A stretch of 54,561 nucleotides of DNA from positions 1 through 54,561 of the forward strand of contig JAQZBU010000021.1 in the NCBI GenBank assembly GCA_029237735.1. Reading direction: 5' to 3'. The notes under the pieces are model-generated. The model was given only the letters and a program-made list of their open reading frames with translations. It was not told the DNA's origin and searched no databases. The position numbers and the translations under genes are program-made. Below, piece after piece: positions 1 through 8,440 of the stretch (position 1 is its first letter; every line of letters starts with the position of its first letter). The stretch comes from Ramlibacter sp. Its GTDB lineage: Bacteria > Pseudomonadota > Gammaproteobacteria > Burkholderiales > Burkholderiaceae_C.

Positions 1-1469
1 GCGTCGACGCGTCCGGCCAGAAGTTCCAGCCCGCGCCCGCCCTCCATCAGCACCTTTCGGCCCAGCAGGTCGGCGGCCTGGATGCCGTGGGTCCCCTCGT
101 GGATCATGTTCAGGCGGTTGTCGCGCCAGTACTGCTCTACCGGAAAATCGCGCGTGTAGCCGTAGCCGCCGTGCACCTGGATCGCAAGGGAGTTCGCTTC
201 GAGGCACCACTCGCTGGGCCAGCTCTTGGCGATCGGCGTCAGCACTTCCAGCAGCAGGCGCGCTTCATCCGCGGCCTCGGGCGTGCCGGTATGCTGCTCG
301 TCGACGAGGCGCGCGCAATACAGCGCGAGCGCCAATGCGCCCTCGCAGTACGACTTTTGCGCGAGCAACATGCGTTTGACGTCGGCGTGCTCGATGATCC
401 GCACTTGCGGCTTCGACGGGTCCTTGCCCGCCGGGCCGACCGGTCTGCCCTGCGGGCGGTTGCGGGCGTATTCCAGCGAAGCGTAATAGCCGGCCATGCC
501 GAGCATCACGGCGGCCATGCCGACACCGATACGCGCCTCGTTCATCATGTGGAACATGCAGCGCAAGCCCTCATGGGGCCGGCCGACGAGATAACCGACG
601 GCGCCGGGCTTGCCATCCACGGGGAACTTGCCTTCGCCGAAATTGAGCAGCGTGTTGGTGGTGCCGCGCCAGCCCAGCTTGTGGTTCAGGCCCGCCAGCG
701 CGACGTCATTGCGCTCGCCGGTGAGCCCGCCGTCCGCGTCGACCATCTTCTTCGAGACGATGAAAAGCGAGATGCCCTTAGTGCCCGGGATCAGCTTGCC
801 GTCCGGGCCGGGGATCTTGGCCAGCACGAGGTGGACGATGTTCTCGGTCAGCTCGTGCTCGCCGGCCGAGATCCACATCTTGTTGCCCGTGATGCGATAG
901 CGTGGGCCGAGCGGGTCGGTTTCGAAATTCTCGCCATCCGGCACGGCGCGCGTGACGATGTCCGAGAGCGACGAGCCCGCCTGCGGCTCCGACAGGCACA
1001 TCGTGCCCGACCAGCGGCCGGAAAATTCGTTGAGCGCGAAGACCTGCTTTTGCAACTCGGTGCCATGCACCATCAGCAAGTTGGCGTTGCCCACCGTCAA
1101 CATCCCCGAGCCCATGCTGACGGACGCCATCGCGAAGAACGTGTGGGCCGCGGCTTCCACCGTGTAGGGCAGCTGCATCCCGCCGATCCCGTAATCCTGC
1201 GCCGCGCTCAGCATTCCCGATTGCGCAAACGCGTCGTACGCGTCCTGGGTGCACTTCGGCAGGATCACCTTCTCGCCGTCGAAGCGCGGCTCCTCGATAT
1301 CCAGGGTGCGGTTGAAGGGCGCGTACTTCTCGCGCGCGATGCGCTCGCAGGTGTCGAACACGGCGTCGAAGGTCTCGCGCGAATGGTCCGCGAAACGATC
1401 GCGCAATGTCAGCTCATCCGCTTTGAGCCAATCGTAGAGAAGAAAGTCGAGCGTTGGACGAAGACCCAT
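1..1469 (-). CDS. Acyl-CoA dehydrogenase, long form (3' end outside window)
   Basis: FAD-dependent oxidation of an acyl-CoA to the 2-enoyl-CoA, the first step of beta-oxidation. About 489 residues are visible, starting MGLRPTLDFLLYDW at the ATG 1469-1467. The stop lies beyond base 1. The N-terminal helical part is followed by the substrate/FAD-binding middle domain (CLSEPQAGSSLSDIV) and the C-terminal helical bundle with the IHEGTHGIQ motif. Its glutamate (about E458) sits where the catalytic base of this family lies. The extended N-terminus is typical of the roughly 600-residue, DmdC-like branch, so about 110 residues are probably missing. It would form a pathway with the thiolase and hydratase/dehydrogenase upstream, but two unrelated effector-like genes lie between. 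The substrate cannot be read from sequence. Confidence 0.93.
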   Translation of the reverse strand, partial: MGLRPTLDFLLYDWLKADELTLRDRFADHSRETFDAVFDTCERIAREKYAPFNRTLDIEEPRFDGEKVILPKCTQDAYDAFAQSGMLSAAQDYGIGGMQLPYTVEAAAHTFFAMASVSMGSGMLTVGNANLLMVHGTELQKQVFALNEFSGRWSGTMCLSEPQAGSSLSDIVTRAVPDGENFETDPLGPRYRITGNKMWISAGEHELTENIVHLVLAKIPGPDGKLIPGTKGISLFIVSKKMVDADGGLTGERNDVALAGLNHKLGWRGTTNTLLNFGEGKFPVDGKPGAVGYLVGRPHEGLRCMFHMMNEARIGVGMAAVMLGMAGYYASLEYARNRPQGRPVGPAGKDPSKPQVRIIEHADVKRMLLAQKSYCEGALALALYCARLVDEQHTGTPEAADEARLLLEVLTPIAKSWPSEWCLEANSLAIQVHGGYGYTRDFPVEQYWRDNRLNMIHEGTHGIQAADLLGRKVLMEGGRGLELLAGRVD

Positions 1470-1533
1470 GGCGTGTGCGTTGACAAAGCGTTTGCGAACG
1501 CCAGAGCATACGCCTGCGCCGTGCACGGCGCGG

Positions 1534-3567
1534 TCATCCAGGTGACGCAGCGTCTGGGCGTTTGCCTTCCGATTCGCTGTGCGGCTGCGCAAGAGCCTTC
1601 ACCCGTGCGGCAAACTCGTTTTGCTGCGCCGGGCTCCAGGCGTGCGGGCCGACTCGTCGCAGGATCGCCTGGTTCCAGGACTCGACGTCGATGTTCCGCG
1701 CGTACCGCAGGCCCTTTTTTCGCGAGTAATCGAAGACATCGACACGCTTGCCGAGATGCTGGATAGGGACGGAGTGCGCGCTGACGAATTCCTGCAGGGA
1801 TAGGCCATTTCTGGAGTCCCTCAACGGGCCGTCCGGCCTCGCGCGCAGCTGCTCTTGCAACAGCAGCAGACTCTGTGTCATTTTCGCGATCTCCGACAAC
1901 GCGTTCGTGGGAATGAAAGAATCGAGCGACGAGACTTCAATGCTCGTCGACTCCAGTTCGCTGATGAGATTGGGAATCAAAAAACGGCCAGTTTCGCCAT
2001 CTTCGCCGGGGACGCGGCGGGTCAAGGTGACAGCGGCCTTCATCGATTGCACGAAACATGAGTAAGAGTCCGACTGTGTCGGGATGGCTTGCCGGTAGAC
2101 GGGGATCCTCCGGCCGATCCGGCGCTGCGCTTCCCGAATGGCGCCTTCCGCGGGCGCCTCGCCAGACTCGGCGATTGAGTCGAATAAAAAGAGGGCCTCC
2201 TTCCCTTGCTCGCGGATATAGACCGTGCACACGCCATGAGCCACGCCAAAGTTCAAGCTGCTTCTCACATCGCCGGGCGCGCGCGCGGCACGCTCGATGA
2301 GCTCGGCCAGCACGGTGCCGGCGCTTGCCAGGCTTGCATTGACAGAAATCTGGGTGCCGTATTTGCGGTTGAAGTGCTCCGCGAGCAGCTTGCACCCTTT
2401 TTCTTCCAATGTGACCCCTCTATTGACTAGCGGGTCACTCCAGTTCCGGTAAAACGACGACAGGAGCCGGTAGGCATCGTCCGTGTGCACGTCCATGCCC
2501 GCCACGATCTGGGCGAGATCGTGCAGTTTCATGTCGGCCAGTGCAGTCAGCACATGGGGCTTCAGATCCGGCAGGCGGGCATCGACGGCAATCGCGGTCA
2601 GCGCCGCGGGTTGGCAACGCTCGCGCAAAAGCTTCCAGGAATCACTGGCGGTGAGCACATCGCGAGATGGCGAAGCGGCGACGATCGGCGAAGAGAGAAT
2701 CTTCTCGGCAAGTTCCTGCACATCCTTTGGCAATGCAACGCCTGGCTGCGGGACGCGCGTTCGAACAAATTCGTCCAGTATCGCGAGTGCCTCGCTCGGC
2801 CGGTTGCACCAAAGGAGGAGCAAGACACGTTGGGCCGGACTTCGCATGCCGCGACTCGCCGTTACGGCTGCCGCCCGGTCACCGCCGGCATGCTTGATCA
2901 TGGCCTGCAGCATCACGGCATGGTCGTCGTAGTGGTGGACCCCGAGCAATTTCAGCTCCTCCTTTGCTTTGGGGTCACCGGCAAGCAGCCGCGCGAGGAC
3001 CGCTGACCGTGTCATTTCGGCGCGTGTCTGGCTGTCCATTATTCGTCCAAAGTCCAGACGCGCCTTGCTGATGGCGCCTATCGCCTCGTGGGGCATCCCC
3101 GCCTTAAGGTATAGCTCGGCCATTTTTTTCAGCTCGGCCAACTCTTCCGGCCCCTCGAGAAGGAATTGCAGTATCCGTCGCTGCAGGGGGATCGCTTCGC
3201 CCCCCCGGCCTAGCCGAACGAGCAAGTCGCGCGTGCGTCGGAGGGCTGCGGGATCGAATGAATCGAATGAATCGAATGTCGCATTGGCCTGGCGCGCCTC
3301 GGCCTGCATCGCCACGATGTGGTTGGCCATCTGCTGATCCAGGGGGCCTCGAACGCCGGGTTGCGCGGCCTGCACATCCTCGCTATGTGGCGCAAGCGGC
3401 AGGCGCGCCGCGGTTGGGCTGTGATGAGCGGCTGGCGGGTCCAACGACAGCTCGCCGACGAGCGGGGATTCGACAGGGCCAGCTTGCAGCGCAGGCGCCG
3501 CGTTTCGTACGCCGGAAAATACAGGCGGGAGCGAGGCGCGGCGCTGCCCCGCATCTGAAGTTGACAT
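1534..3567 (-). CDS. Candidate type III effector with clan CE cysteine protease/acetyltransferase domain
   Basis: 677 residues. Residues 1-95 are rich in Ser, Ala, Pro and Gln and look disordered, like a type III secretion region. Residues about 105-380 form helical, TPR-like repeats (for example ELYLKAGMPHEAIGAISKAR). The C-terminal part carries the layout of clan CE (YopJ/C55 and Ulp1/C48): H444 in FGVAHGVCTVY, D463 in LFLFDSIAES, Q498 and C504 in PTQSDSYSCFVQSMK. The H-x18-D spacing and the Q six residues before the Cys match the clan. The start ATG at 3567 is preceded by GGGTTCAGCT, and an hrp-box-like promoter lies at 3616-3643. The upstream neighbour is a smaller protein with similar repeats. 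Homology to YopJ or Ulp1 is inferred from motifs only; secretion is inferred from promoter and composition. Confidence 0.68.
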   Translation of the reverse strand: MSTSDAGQRRASLPPVFSGVRNAAPALQAGPVESPLVGELSLDPPAAHHSPTAARLPLAPHSEDVQAAQPGVRGPLDQQMANHIVAMQAEARQANATFDSFDSFDPAALRRTRDLLVRLGRGGEAIPLQRRILQFLLEGPEELAELKKMAELYLKAGMPHEAIGAISKARLDFGRIMDSQTRAEMTRSAVLARLLAGDPKAKEELKLLGVHHYDDHAVMLQAMIKHAGGDRAAAVTASRGMRSPAQRVLLLLWCNRPSEALAILDEFVRTRVPQPGVALPKDVQELAEKILSSPIVAASPSRDVLTASDSWKLLRERCQPAALTAIAVDARLPDLKPHVLTALADMKLHDLAQIVAGMDVHTDDAYRLLSSFYRNWSDPLVNRGVTLEEKGCKLLAEHFNRKYGTQISVNASLASAGTVLAELIERAARAPGDVRSSLNFGVAHGVCTVYIREQGKEALFLFDSIAESGEAPAEGAIREAQRRIGRRIPVYRQAIPTQSDSYSCFVQSMKAAVTLTRRVPGEDGETGRFLIPNLISELESTSIEVSSLDSFIPTNALSEIAKMTQSLLLLQEQLRARPDGPLRDSRNGLSLQEFVSAHSVPIQHLGKRVDVFDYSRKKGLRYARNIDVESWNQAILRRVGPHAWSPAQQNEFAARVKALAQPHSESEGKRPDAASPG

Positions 3568-3615
3568 AGCTGAACCCGTACTGCATCGACGATGCCCGAT
3601 CGACTCCCTACAGCC

Positions 3616-3643
3616 TCTGTAACGTCAGCGCATGGTTGGTTCC
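3616..3643 (-). promoter_or_regulatory. hrp-box-like ECF promoter upstream of the CE-protease gene
   Basis: On the minus strand the sequence reads GGAACC, 15 bases, TTACAGA. This has the arrangement of the HrpL hrp box (GGAACC-N15/16-CCACNNA) with TT replacing CC. It overlaps the last codons of the upstream 408-residue gene and ends 48 bases before the start codon at 3567. The same GGAAC-N15-GTTACNNA pattern occurs at 26998-27025 and 31872-31899, each time just before an effector-like transcript. Confidence 0.65.
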
Positions 3644-4851
3644 GCGCTCGATGCGAGTAGCCCCCTCGTGAGTTCCGCTACGGAAAGTATGTTGCTGCGC
3701 CGCGGCAAGGTGATGTCCGGCAGTTTGAATGGCAGTTCGACGGTTGCGCGGTCCGATGCTTCGTGCACGGGGTTGTAGGAGTCGCTCGTGCGAGCAAACT
3801 CCGCCCAGACGTGGCTGGCGTAAATTTCGTCGCGGCGACTTGAAAGCCTGACGCTCGGGCGGAAGGGAAGCGCCCACCAGGCGAACCTGTCTTGCTCGCA
3901 TGAGTCGTTTTGCAGCAAGCGCCCCAGCAACTCCAGCGCCTCGTCCACCCGGCCCATGTCGAAGAGACTCTGCGCCTGTCTTGGCAACGATTGCTTGCCG
4001 AACTCGGTTGCGCTCATGTGAAGCAATTCCGCTCGTCTCGCAGCGTCCGGGGTCTGCTGCGCAAGCGTCCAGGCGGCAACGGAGATGATGCGCCACGCCG
4101 GCAGGTCGCTTCCGTACTCGACGGCCAGTGCCTCGGCCTGCGCCAGTGCGTCCTGGTCGCGCATGATCGTCTCCAGCGCGTCGCGATACGCGCCAACAAG
4201 AATCTGCATCCTGCCCAGGATGTCCCCCGCATCCTCATCCGCGGCCCGGGAGTCATCTTCGGCAACGGGAAACTCCGCGCTTGGGCGTGCAACGCGCCTC
4301 GCCAGCTCGGCCGCGAGCCGCGGCTCGCCGGTGTACATCAGCAAGGTGGCGAGCGTAGCGTAATCGCCGGTGGTGGGCAGCTCGTTTCCATGTGCCAATT
4401 GCAGCTCCAGAACGGCGAGGGCCTGCTCGGCATGGGCGTTTTCCATCAGCTTCGCGACGAGGTAACGAAAGTGGATCGTGCCGGGACGCTCATTGGAATT
4501 GTTGGCGCGCTCGATTTCATTGGAAAGATCGTGGATTGCCTCCGTCAGCTCGCCCTGCGCACGGGACACGCGCCAGTGGAATTCCCGCGCGCGCAGGTCG
4601 GTTGCGAGCACGCCGCAATTGGTATCTCCGAGTGGATTCGCCGGCACTGCAGACGCGGCCTCGGCAGACCCCGCTTGGGCAAGGCACACGCGTTGCCGCA
4701 AGGCTGGCCGCTCGCTGGTGCTTGCGTGTTTCACGCTTGTCGATGCCCGCGGGCGCTGCGGCCTGTCCGGCGTGACCGGGGTCGGTACGGAAGCGGCTCG
4801 CAGGCGAGACGTTGCACCCGGCATTTGCTTGCCGCCGTTGGACGTGTACAT
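3625..4851 (-). CDS. TPR-like effector-candidate protein of unknown function
   Basis: 408 residues, not recognised as a named family. The first 65 or so residues are low-complexity, rich in Ser, Thr, Pro and Arg (VPTPVTPDRPQRPRAS). Then come helical repeats such as GDYATLATLLMYTGEPRLAAELARR written in parts (MYTGEPRLAAELARR) and SLFDMGRVDEALELLGRLL. The last element resembles LLLLWCNRPSEALAILDEF of the downstream CE-protease protein, so the two may be paralogues, this one without the protease domain. The stop is 57 bases before the next start codon. The start at 4851 is preceded by CAGGGGG. Only 55 bases separate it from the thiolase gene, so it could be read through from there or use the weak box at 4875-4902. 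Function unknown; effector status is inferred from neighbour and composition. Confidence 0.5.
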   Translation of the reverse strand: MYTSNGGKQMPGATSRLRAASVPTPVTPDRPQRPRASTSVKHASTSERPALRQRVCLAQAGSAEAASAVPANPLGDTNCGVLATDLRAREFHWRVSRAQGELTEAIHDLSNEIERANNSNERPGTIHFRYLVAKLMENAHAEQALAVLELQLAHGNELPTTGDYATLATLLMYTGEPRLAAELARRVARPSAEFPVAEDDSRAADEDAGDILGRMQILVGAYRDALETIMRDQDALAQAEALAVEYGSDLPAWRIISVAAWTLAQQTPDAARRAELLHMSATEFGKQSLPRQAQSLFDMGRVDEALELLGRLLQNDSCEQDRFAWWALPFRPSVRLSSRRDEIYASHVWAEFARTSDSYNPVHEASDRATVELPFKLPDITLPRRSNILSVAELTRGLLASSAEPTMR

Positions 4852-4874
4852 GGAACCCCCTGATTGTTTCCCCG

Positions 4875-4902
4875 AGCATAACCCGGGGTCCAGGGTGCTT
4901 CA
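4875..4902 (-). promoter_or_regulatory. Degenerate hrp-box-like element before the 408-residue gene
   Basis: On the minus strand: TGAAGC, 15 bases, TTATGCT, at the spacing of the three exact boxes but with mismatches in both half-sites (GAA kept in the first, TTA in the second) and without the terminal A. It lies 23 bases before the start codon at 4851. Weak on its own. Confidence 0.2.
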
Positions 4903-4906
4903 GGCG

Positions 4907-6082
4907 TCAGAGCACTTCGAACACCCCCGCTGCGCCCATGCCGCCGCCGATGCACATGGTGACGAGCACCTTCTTCGCGCCGCGGCGCTTGCCTTCGATC
5001 AGCGCATGGCCGGTCAGGCGCTGGCCCGACACGCCGTAGGGGTGGCCTACCGCGATGGCGCCGCCGTTGACGTTCAGGCGGTCGTTCGGGATGCCCAGCT
5101 TGTCGCGGCAGTAGATCACCTGCACGGCGAAGGCCTCGTTCAGCTCCCACAGGTCGATGTCGTTGACTGTGAGGCCCAGCTTCTTGAGCACCTTGGGCAC
5201 GGCGAACACCGGGCCGATGCCCATCTCGTCGGGCTCGCAACCGGCCACCGCAAAGCCGAGGAAGCGGCCCAGGGGCTTGAGGTTGTTCTTGCTGGCGTAC
5301 TCTTCGCTCACCACGACACAGGCGCCCGCACCGTCGGAGAACTGGCTCGCATTGCCCGCCGCGATCACGCCGCCCGGCAGCGCCGGCTTGATGCCGCTGA
5401 TGCCTTCCTTGGTCGTGCCCTCGCGCGTGCCTTCGTCCTTGCTGACGGTGACTTCCTTGGTGCGCAGGCCCATCACGGCGTCGGCCACACCTGCCTTCAC
5501 CGTGATCGGTGCGATCTCGGCGTCGAACTTGCCTTCAGCCTGGGCCTTGCATGCCTTCTGCTGGCTGGCGGCGCCGTATTCGTCCATCACGTCACGGCCG
5601 ATGTTGTATCGTTTGGCGACTTGCTCGGCCGTCTGAAGCATGGACCAATAGATTTCGGGCTTGATCTTGTCGAGCTCCGGGTCCTTCATCATGTGCGTGT
5701 TCATTTCCTGCTGCACGCAGGAGATGCTTTCCACACCGCCCGCCACGAACACCTCGCCCTCGCCCGCAATCACGCGCTGCGAAGCGAGCGCGATGGTCTG
5801 CAGGCCCGAGGAACAGAACCGGTTGATGGTCATGCCCGACACCGTGACCGGGCAGCCCGCCATGATGGCGATCTGGCGCGCGATGTTGGCGCCCGTCGCA
5901 CCTTCGGGGTTCGCGCAGCCCATGATCACGTCCTCGACCTGGGCCGCATCGATGCCGGCGCGCTGCAGCGCGTGCTTCACGGCATGGCCGCCAAGCGTCG
6001 CGCCGTGTGTCATGTTGAATGAACCCTTCCAGCTTTTGGCCAGGGGCGTGCGGGCGGTGGAGACGATAACTGCGTTGCTCAT
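4907..6082 (-). CDS. Acetyl-CoA acyltransferase (thiolase)
   Basis: 391 residues, full length for a type II thiolase. It would perform thiolytic cleavage of 3-ketoacyl-CoA to acetyl-CoA and a shortened acyl-CoA. The nucleophile C90 is in NRFCSSGLQ, followed by the NEAFA motif, H347 in [14 protein letters not shown] and C377 in CIGGGMGAA, so all catalytic residues are present. It starts at ATG 6082-6080, 63 bases after the hydratase/dehydrogenase stop; that gap holds a short inverted repeat (6110-6129). Degradative (FadA-like) rather than biosynthetic use is inferred from its neighbours: hydratase/3-hydroxyacyl-CoA dehydrogenase and acyl-CoA ligase on the same strand. Confidence 0.95.
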   Translation of the reverse strand: MSNAVIVSTARTPLAKSWKGSFNMTHGATLGGHAVKHALQRAGIDAAQVEDVIMGCANPEGATGANIARQIAIMAGCPVTVSGMTINRFCSSGLQTIALASQRVIAGEGEVFVAGGVESISCVQQEMNTHMMKDPELDKIKPEIYWSMLQTAEQVAKRYNIGRDVMDEYGAASQQKACKAQAEGKFDAEIAPITVKAGVADAVMGLRTKEVTVSKDEGTREGTTKEGISGIKPALPGGVIAAGNASQFSDGAGACVVVSEEYASKNNLKPLGRFLGFAVAGCEPDEMGIGPVFAVPKVLKKLGLTVNDIDLWELNEAFAVQVIYCRDKLGIPNDRLNVNGGAIAVGHPYGVSGQRLTGHALIEGKRRGAKKVLVTMCIGGGMGAAGVFEVL

Positions 6083-6109
6083 GAGTGTTTCCTTAGTAAC
6101 TTGAACTGG

Positions 6110-6129
6110 ATCCCGGCCTGCGCCGGGAT
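6110..6129. repeat. Intergenic inverted repeat
   Basis: ATCCCGGC and GCCGGGAT form an 8-bp perfect stem with loop CTGC in the gap between the thiolase and hydratase/dehydrogenase genes. No T-run follows on either strand, so it is more likely an interspersed GC-rich palindrome or an mRNA-stabilising hairpin than a terminator. Confidence 0.6.
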
Positions 6130-6145
6130 GACGGCTTGTCGGCCG

Positions 6146-8245
6146 TCAGTTGAACGTCTTGCCTTCGGCGGCCAGCTTGGCCAAGAGGGGCGCCGGCTCC
6201 CAGAATGACGCGTCGTCGCGCGGGTTCTTCTGGAAGCGCTTCATGGCCTGCACCACGTTGAACAGGCCCACCTGGTCGGCATATAGCATCGGGCCGCCGC
6301 GGTGGATCGGGAAGCCGTAACCGGTCAGGTACACCATGTCGATGTCGCTGGCCTTGCTGGCGATGCCGTCCTCCAGGATGCGCGCGCCTTCGTTCACCAG
6401 CGAGAACACCAGGCGCTGCACGATCTCCTCGTCGGAGATCTTGCGCGGCGTGATGTCCAGTTCCTTGCGATGGTCCTCGATCATCTTGTTGACCAGCTCG
6501 GAGGGGATCGCATCACGCTTGCCTTCCTTGTAGTCGTACCAGCCGGCGCCGGTCTTCTGCCCGAAGCGGCCCAGCTCGCACAGCTTGTCTGCCGTGCGGC
6601 TGTACAGCATGTTCGGCCGCTCCTGCGCGCGGCGCTTGCGGATGGCCCAGCCGATGTCGTTGCCCGCGAGATCGCCCATGCGGAACGGGCCCATCGCGAA
6701 GCCGAACTTCTCGATCGCCTTGTCCACCTGCTGCGGGGTGGCGCCTTCGTCCAGCAGGAAGCCTGCCTGGCGGCTGTACTGCTCGATCATCCGGTTGCCG
6801 ATGAAGCCGTCGCACACGCCGGAGACGACGGCCGTTTTCTTGATCTTCTTGCCGATGGCCATCACCGTGGCCATCACGTCCTTGGCGGTCTTTTCGCCGC
6901 GCACTACTTCCAGCAGCTTCATCACGTTGGCCGGGCTGAAGAAATGCATGCCGACCACGTCCTGCGGCCGCTTGGTGAAGGATGCAATCTTGTTCACGTC
7001 CAGCGTCGAGGTGTTGGAGGCCAGGATCGCGCCGGGCTTCATCACTTCGTCGAGTTTCTCGAACACCTTCTGCTTGACGCCCATCTCCTCGAACACCGCC
7101 TCGATGACCAGGTCGGCATCCTTCAGGTCGTTGTAGTCGAGCGTGGTGGTCAGCAGTGCCATGCGCTGCTCGTACTTGTCCTGCTTGAGCTTGCCGCGCT
7201 TGACCTGTGATTCGTAGTTCTTGCGGATGGTCGCGATGCCGCGGTCGAGTGCTTCCTGCTTCATCTCGAGCATCTTCACCGGGATGCCGGCGTTCAGGAA
7301 GTTCATCGAGATGCCGCCACCCATCGTACCGGCACCGATCACGGCCACCGACTTGATCTGGCGCTGCGGGGTGTCCGAGGGAACATCCGGGATCTTCGAC
7401 GTGGCGCGTTCGGCCATGAAGATGTGGCGCAACGCGCGGCTCTCGGGTGTGAGCATCAGGTTGGTGAAGATCTCGCGCTCCAGAACCATGCCCTCGTCGA
7501 ACTTCTTCTTCGTGGACGCTTCCACGGCGTCCACGCACTTTTCAGGAGCGGGAAAATTCTTCGCCATGCCCTTGACCATGTTGCGCGCGAACTGGAAGTA
7601 CGCGTCGCCCAGCGGGTGTTTCGAAGGCAGGTTGCGCACCAGCGGCAGTGGCCGCGCGTCCGCGACCGAACGGGCAAAGGCCAGCGACTCTTCGGCCAGC
7701 GACTCGGCCGACGCGGCCATCTTGTCGAACAGCTTCTGGCCGGGTTGCTTCGCCAGCAACTCGCTGGGCACGGCCTCGCCGCTGACGATCATGTTCAGGG
7801 CGGTCTCGACGCCTAGCACGCGAGGCAGGCGCTGCGTGCCGCCGGCGCCGGGGATCAAACCCAACTTGACTTCGGGGAGCGCAATCTGCGTGCCGGGCGC
7901 GGCAATGCGGTAGTGGCACCCCAGCGAAAGTTCCAGCCCACCACCCATACACACCGAGTGAATGGCCGCGACGACGGGCTTGGTGGAATTCTCCAGGGCC
8001 GAGATCACCGACAGCAGGTTCGGCTCGGACGTCGCCTTCGGCGAACCGAATTCCTTGATGTCCGCGCCGCTCGAGAACGCCTTGCCGGCGCCGGTGATGA
8101 CGATAGCCTTCACGGACGCGTCGGCATTGGCCTTCTCCAGTCCGTCGGTCAGCCCGACACGAGTCGCGTAGCCCAATCCATTCATTGGCGGGTTGTTCAT
8201 CGTGATCACGGCCACGTCGCCGTGCACCTTGTATTCAGCGGTCAT
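6146..8245 (-). CDS. Bifunctional enoyl-CoA hydratase / 3-hydroxyacyl-CoA dehydrogenase (FadB/FadJ type)
   Basis: 699 residues. The N-terminal crotonase domain has the oxyanion-hole loop GAGKAFSSGADIKEFG (about 52-67) and both hydratase glutamates, E105 in GGGLELSLG and E125 in ALPEVKLGLIPGAGGTQ. The Rossmann domain begins near residue 298 (VAVIGAGTMGGGISMNF), followed by the dehydrogenase motif VVGMHFFSPANVMKLLEVV and a duplicated C-terminal helical domain. It would convert 2-enoyl-CoA to 3-ketoacyl-CoA with NAD+, handing over to the thiolase downstream. The start at 8245 has AAGGAA at a good distance. It is shorter than E. coli FadB (729 residues) and close to FadJ-like and peroxisomal multifunctional enzymes, so no gene symbol is assigned. 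Confidence 0.95.
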   Translation of the reverse strand: MTAEYKVHGDVAVITMNNPPMNGLGYATRVGLTDGLEKANADASVKAIVITGAGKAFSSGADIKEFGSPKATSEPNLLSVISALENSTKPVVAAIHSVCMGGGLELSLGCHYRIAAPGTQIALPEVKLGLIPGAGGTQRLPRVLGVETALNMIVSGEAVPSELLAKQPGQKLFDKMAASAESLAEESLAFARSVADARPLPLVRNLPSKHPLGDAYFQFARNMVKGMAKNFPAPEKCVDAVEASTKKKFDEGMVLEREIFTNLMLTPESRALRHIFMAERATSKIPDVPSDTPQRQIKSVAVIGAGTMGGGISMNFLNAGIPVKMLEMKQEALDRGIATIRKNYESQVKRGKLKQDKYEQRMALLTTTLDYNDLKDADLVIEAVFEEMGVKQKVFEKLDEVMKPGAILASNTSTLDVNKIASFTKRPQDVVGMHFFSPANVMKLLEVVRGEKTAKDVMATVMAIGKKIKKTAVVSGVCDGFIGNRMIEQYSRQAGFLLDEGATPQQVDKAIEKFGFAMGPFRMGDLAGNDIGWAIRKRRAQERPNMLYSRTADKLCELGRFGQKTGAGWYDYKEGKRDAIPSELVNKMIEDHRKELDITPRKISDEEIVQRLVFSLVNEGARILEDGIASKASDIDMVYLTGYGFPIHRGGPMLYADQVGLFNVVQAMKRFQKNPRDDASFWEPAPLLAKLAAEGKTFN

Positions 8246-8361
8246 CTCGGTTTTCCTTGAGCGATATTGAGAAAAAAGTACGGTCGTTCGTTTTCGATTC
8301 TAAGAGGAATATGTTGCGCCGCCGCGGACGGTTTGTCACTGGCGGGACAAACCCTGCGCCT

Positions 8362-8437
8362 TGTCATGCCGGGCTCGACCCGGCATCCATGGATGAATGC
8401 AAGTCGCCATGGTTTGCGGGTCGAGCCCGCAATGACA
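8362..8437. repeat. Palindromic intergenic repeat bounded by TGTCAT/ATGACA
   Basis: A composite element of two hairpins, ATGCCGGG-CTCGA-CCCGGCAT (8366-8386) and TGCGGG-TCGAG-CCCGCA (8415-8431), enclosed by outer inverted ends TGTCAT and ATGACA. Its left half recurs at 49160-49188. It fills much of the 195-base gap between livF and the hydratase/dehydrogenase gene. Probably an interspersed REP/MITE-like element. Confidence 0.65.
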
Positions 8438-8440
8438 GGC

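Noticed and set aside
87..1766. Long plus-strand open frame opposite the acyl-CoA dehydrogenase
   Set aside because: It is antisense to a clear acyl-CoA dehydrogenase. Its Arg/Ala/His-rich translation has no domain and is a by-product of high GC codon use.
4868..4886. CCCCG/CGGGG hairpin as thiolase terminator
   Set aside because: Five-base stem without a T-run; it overlaps the degenerate box.
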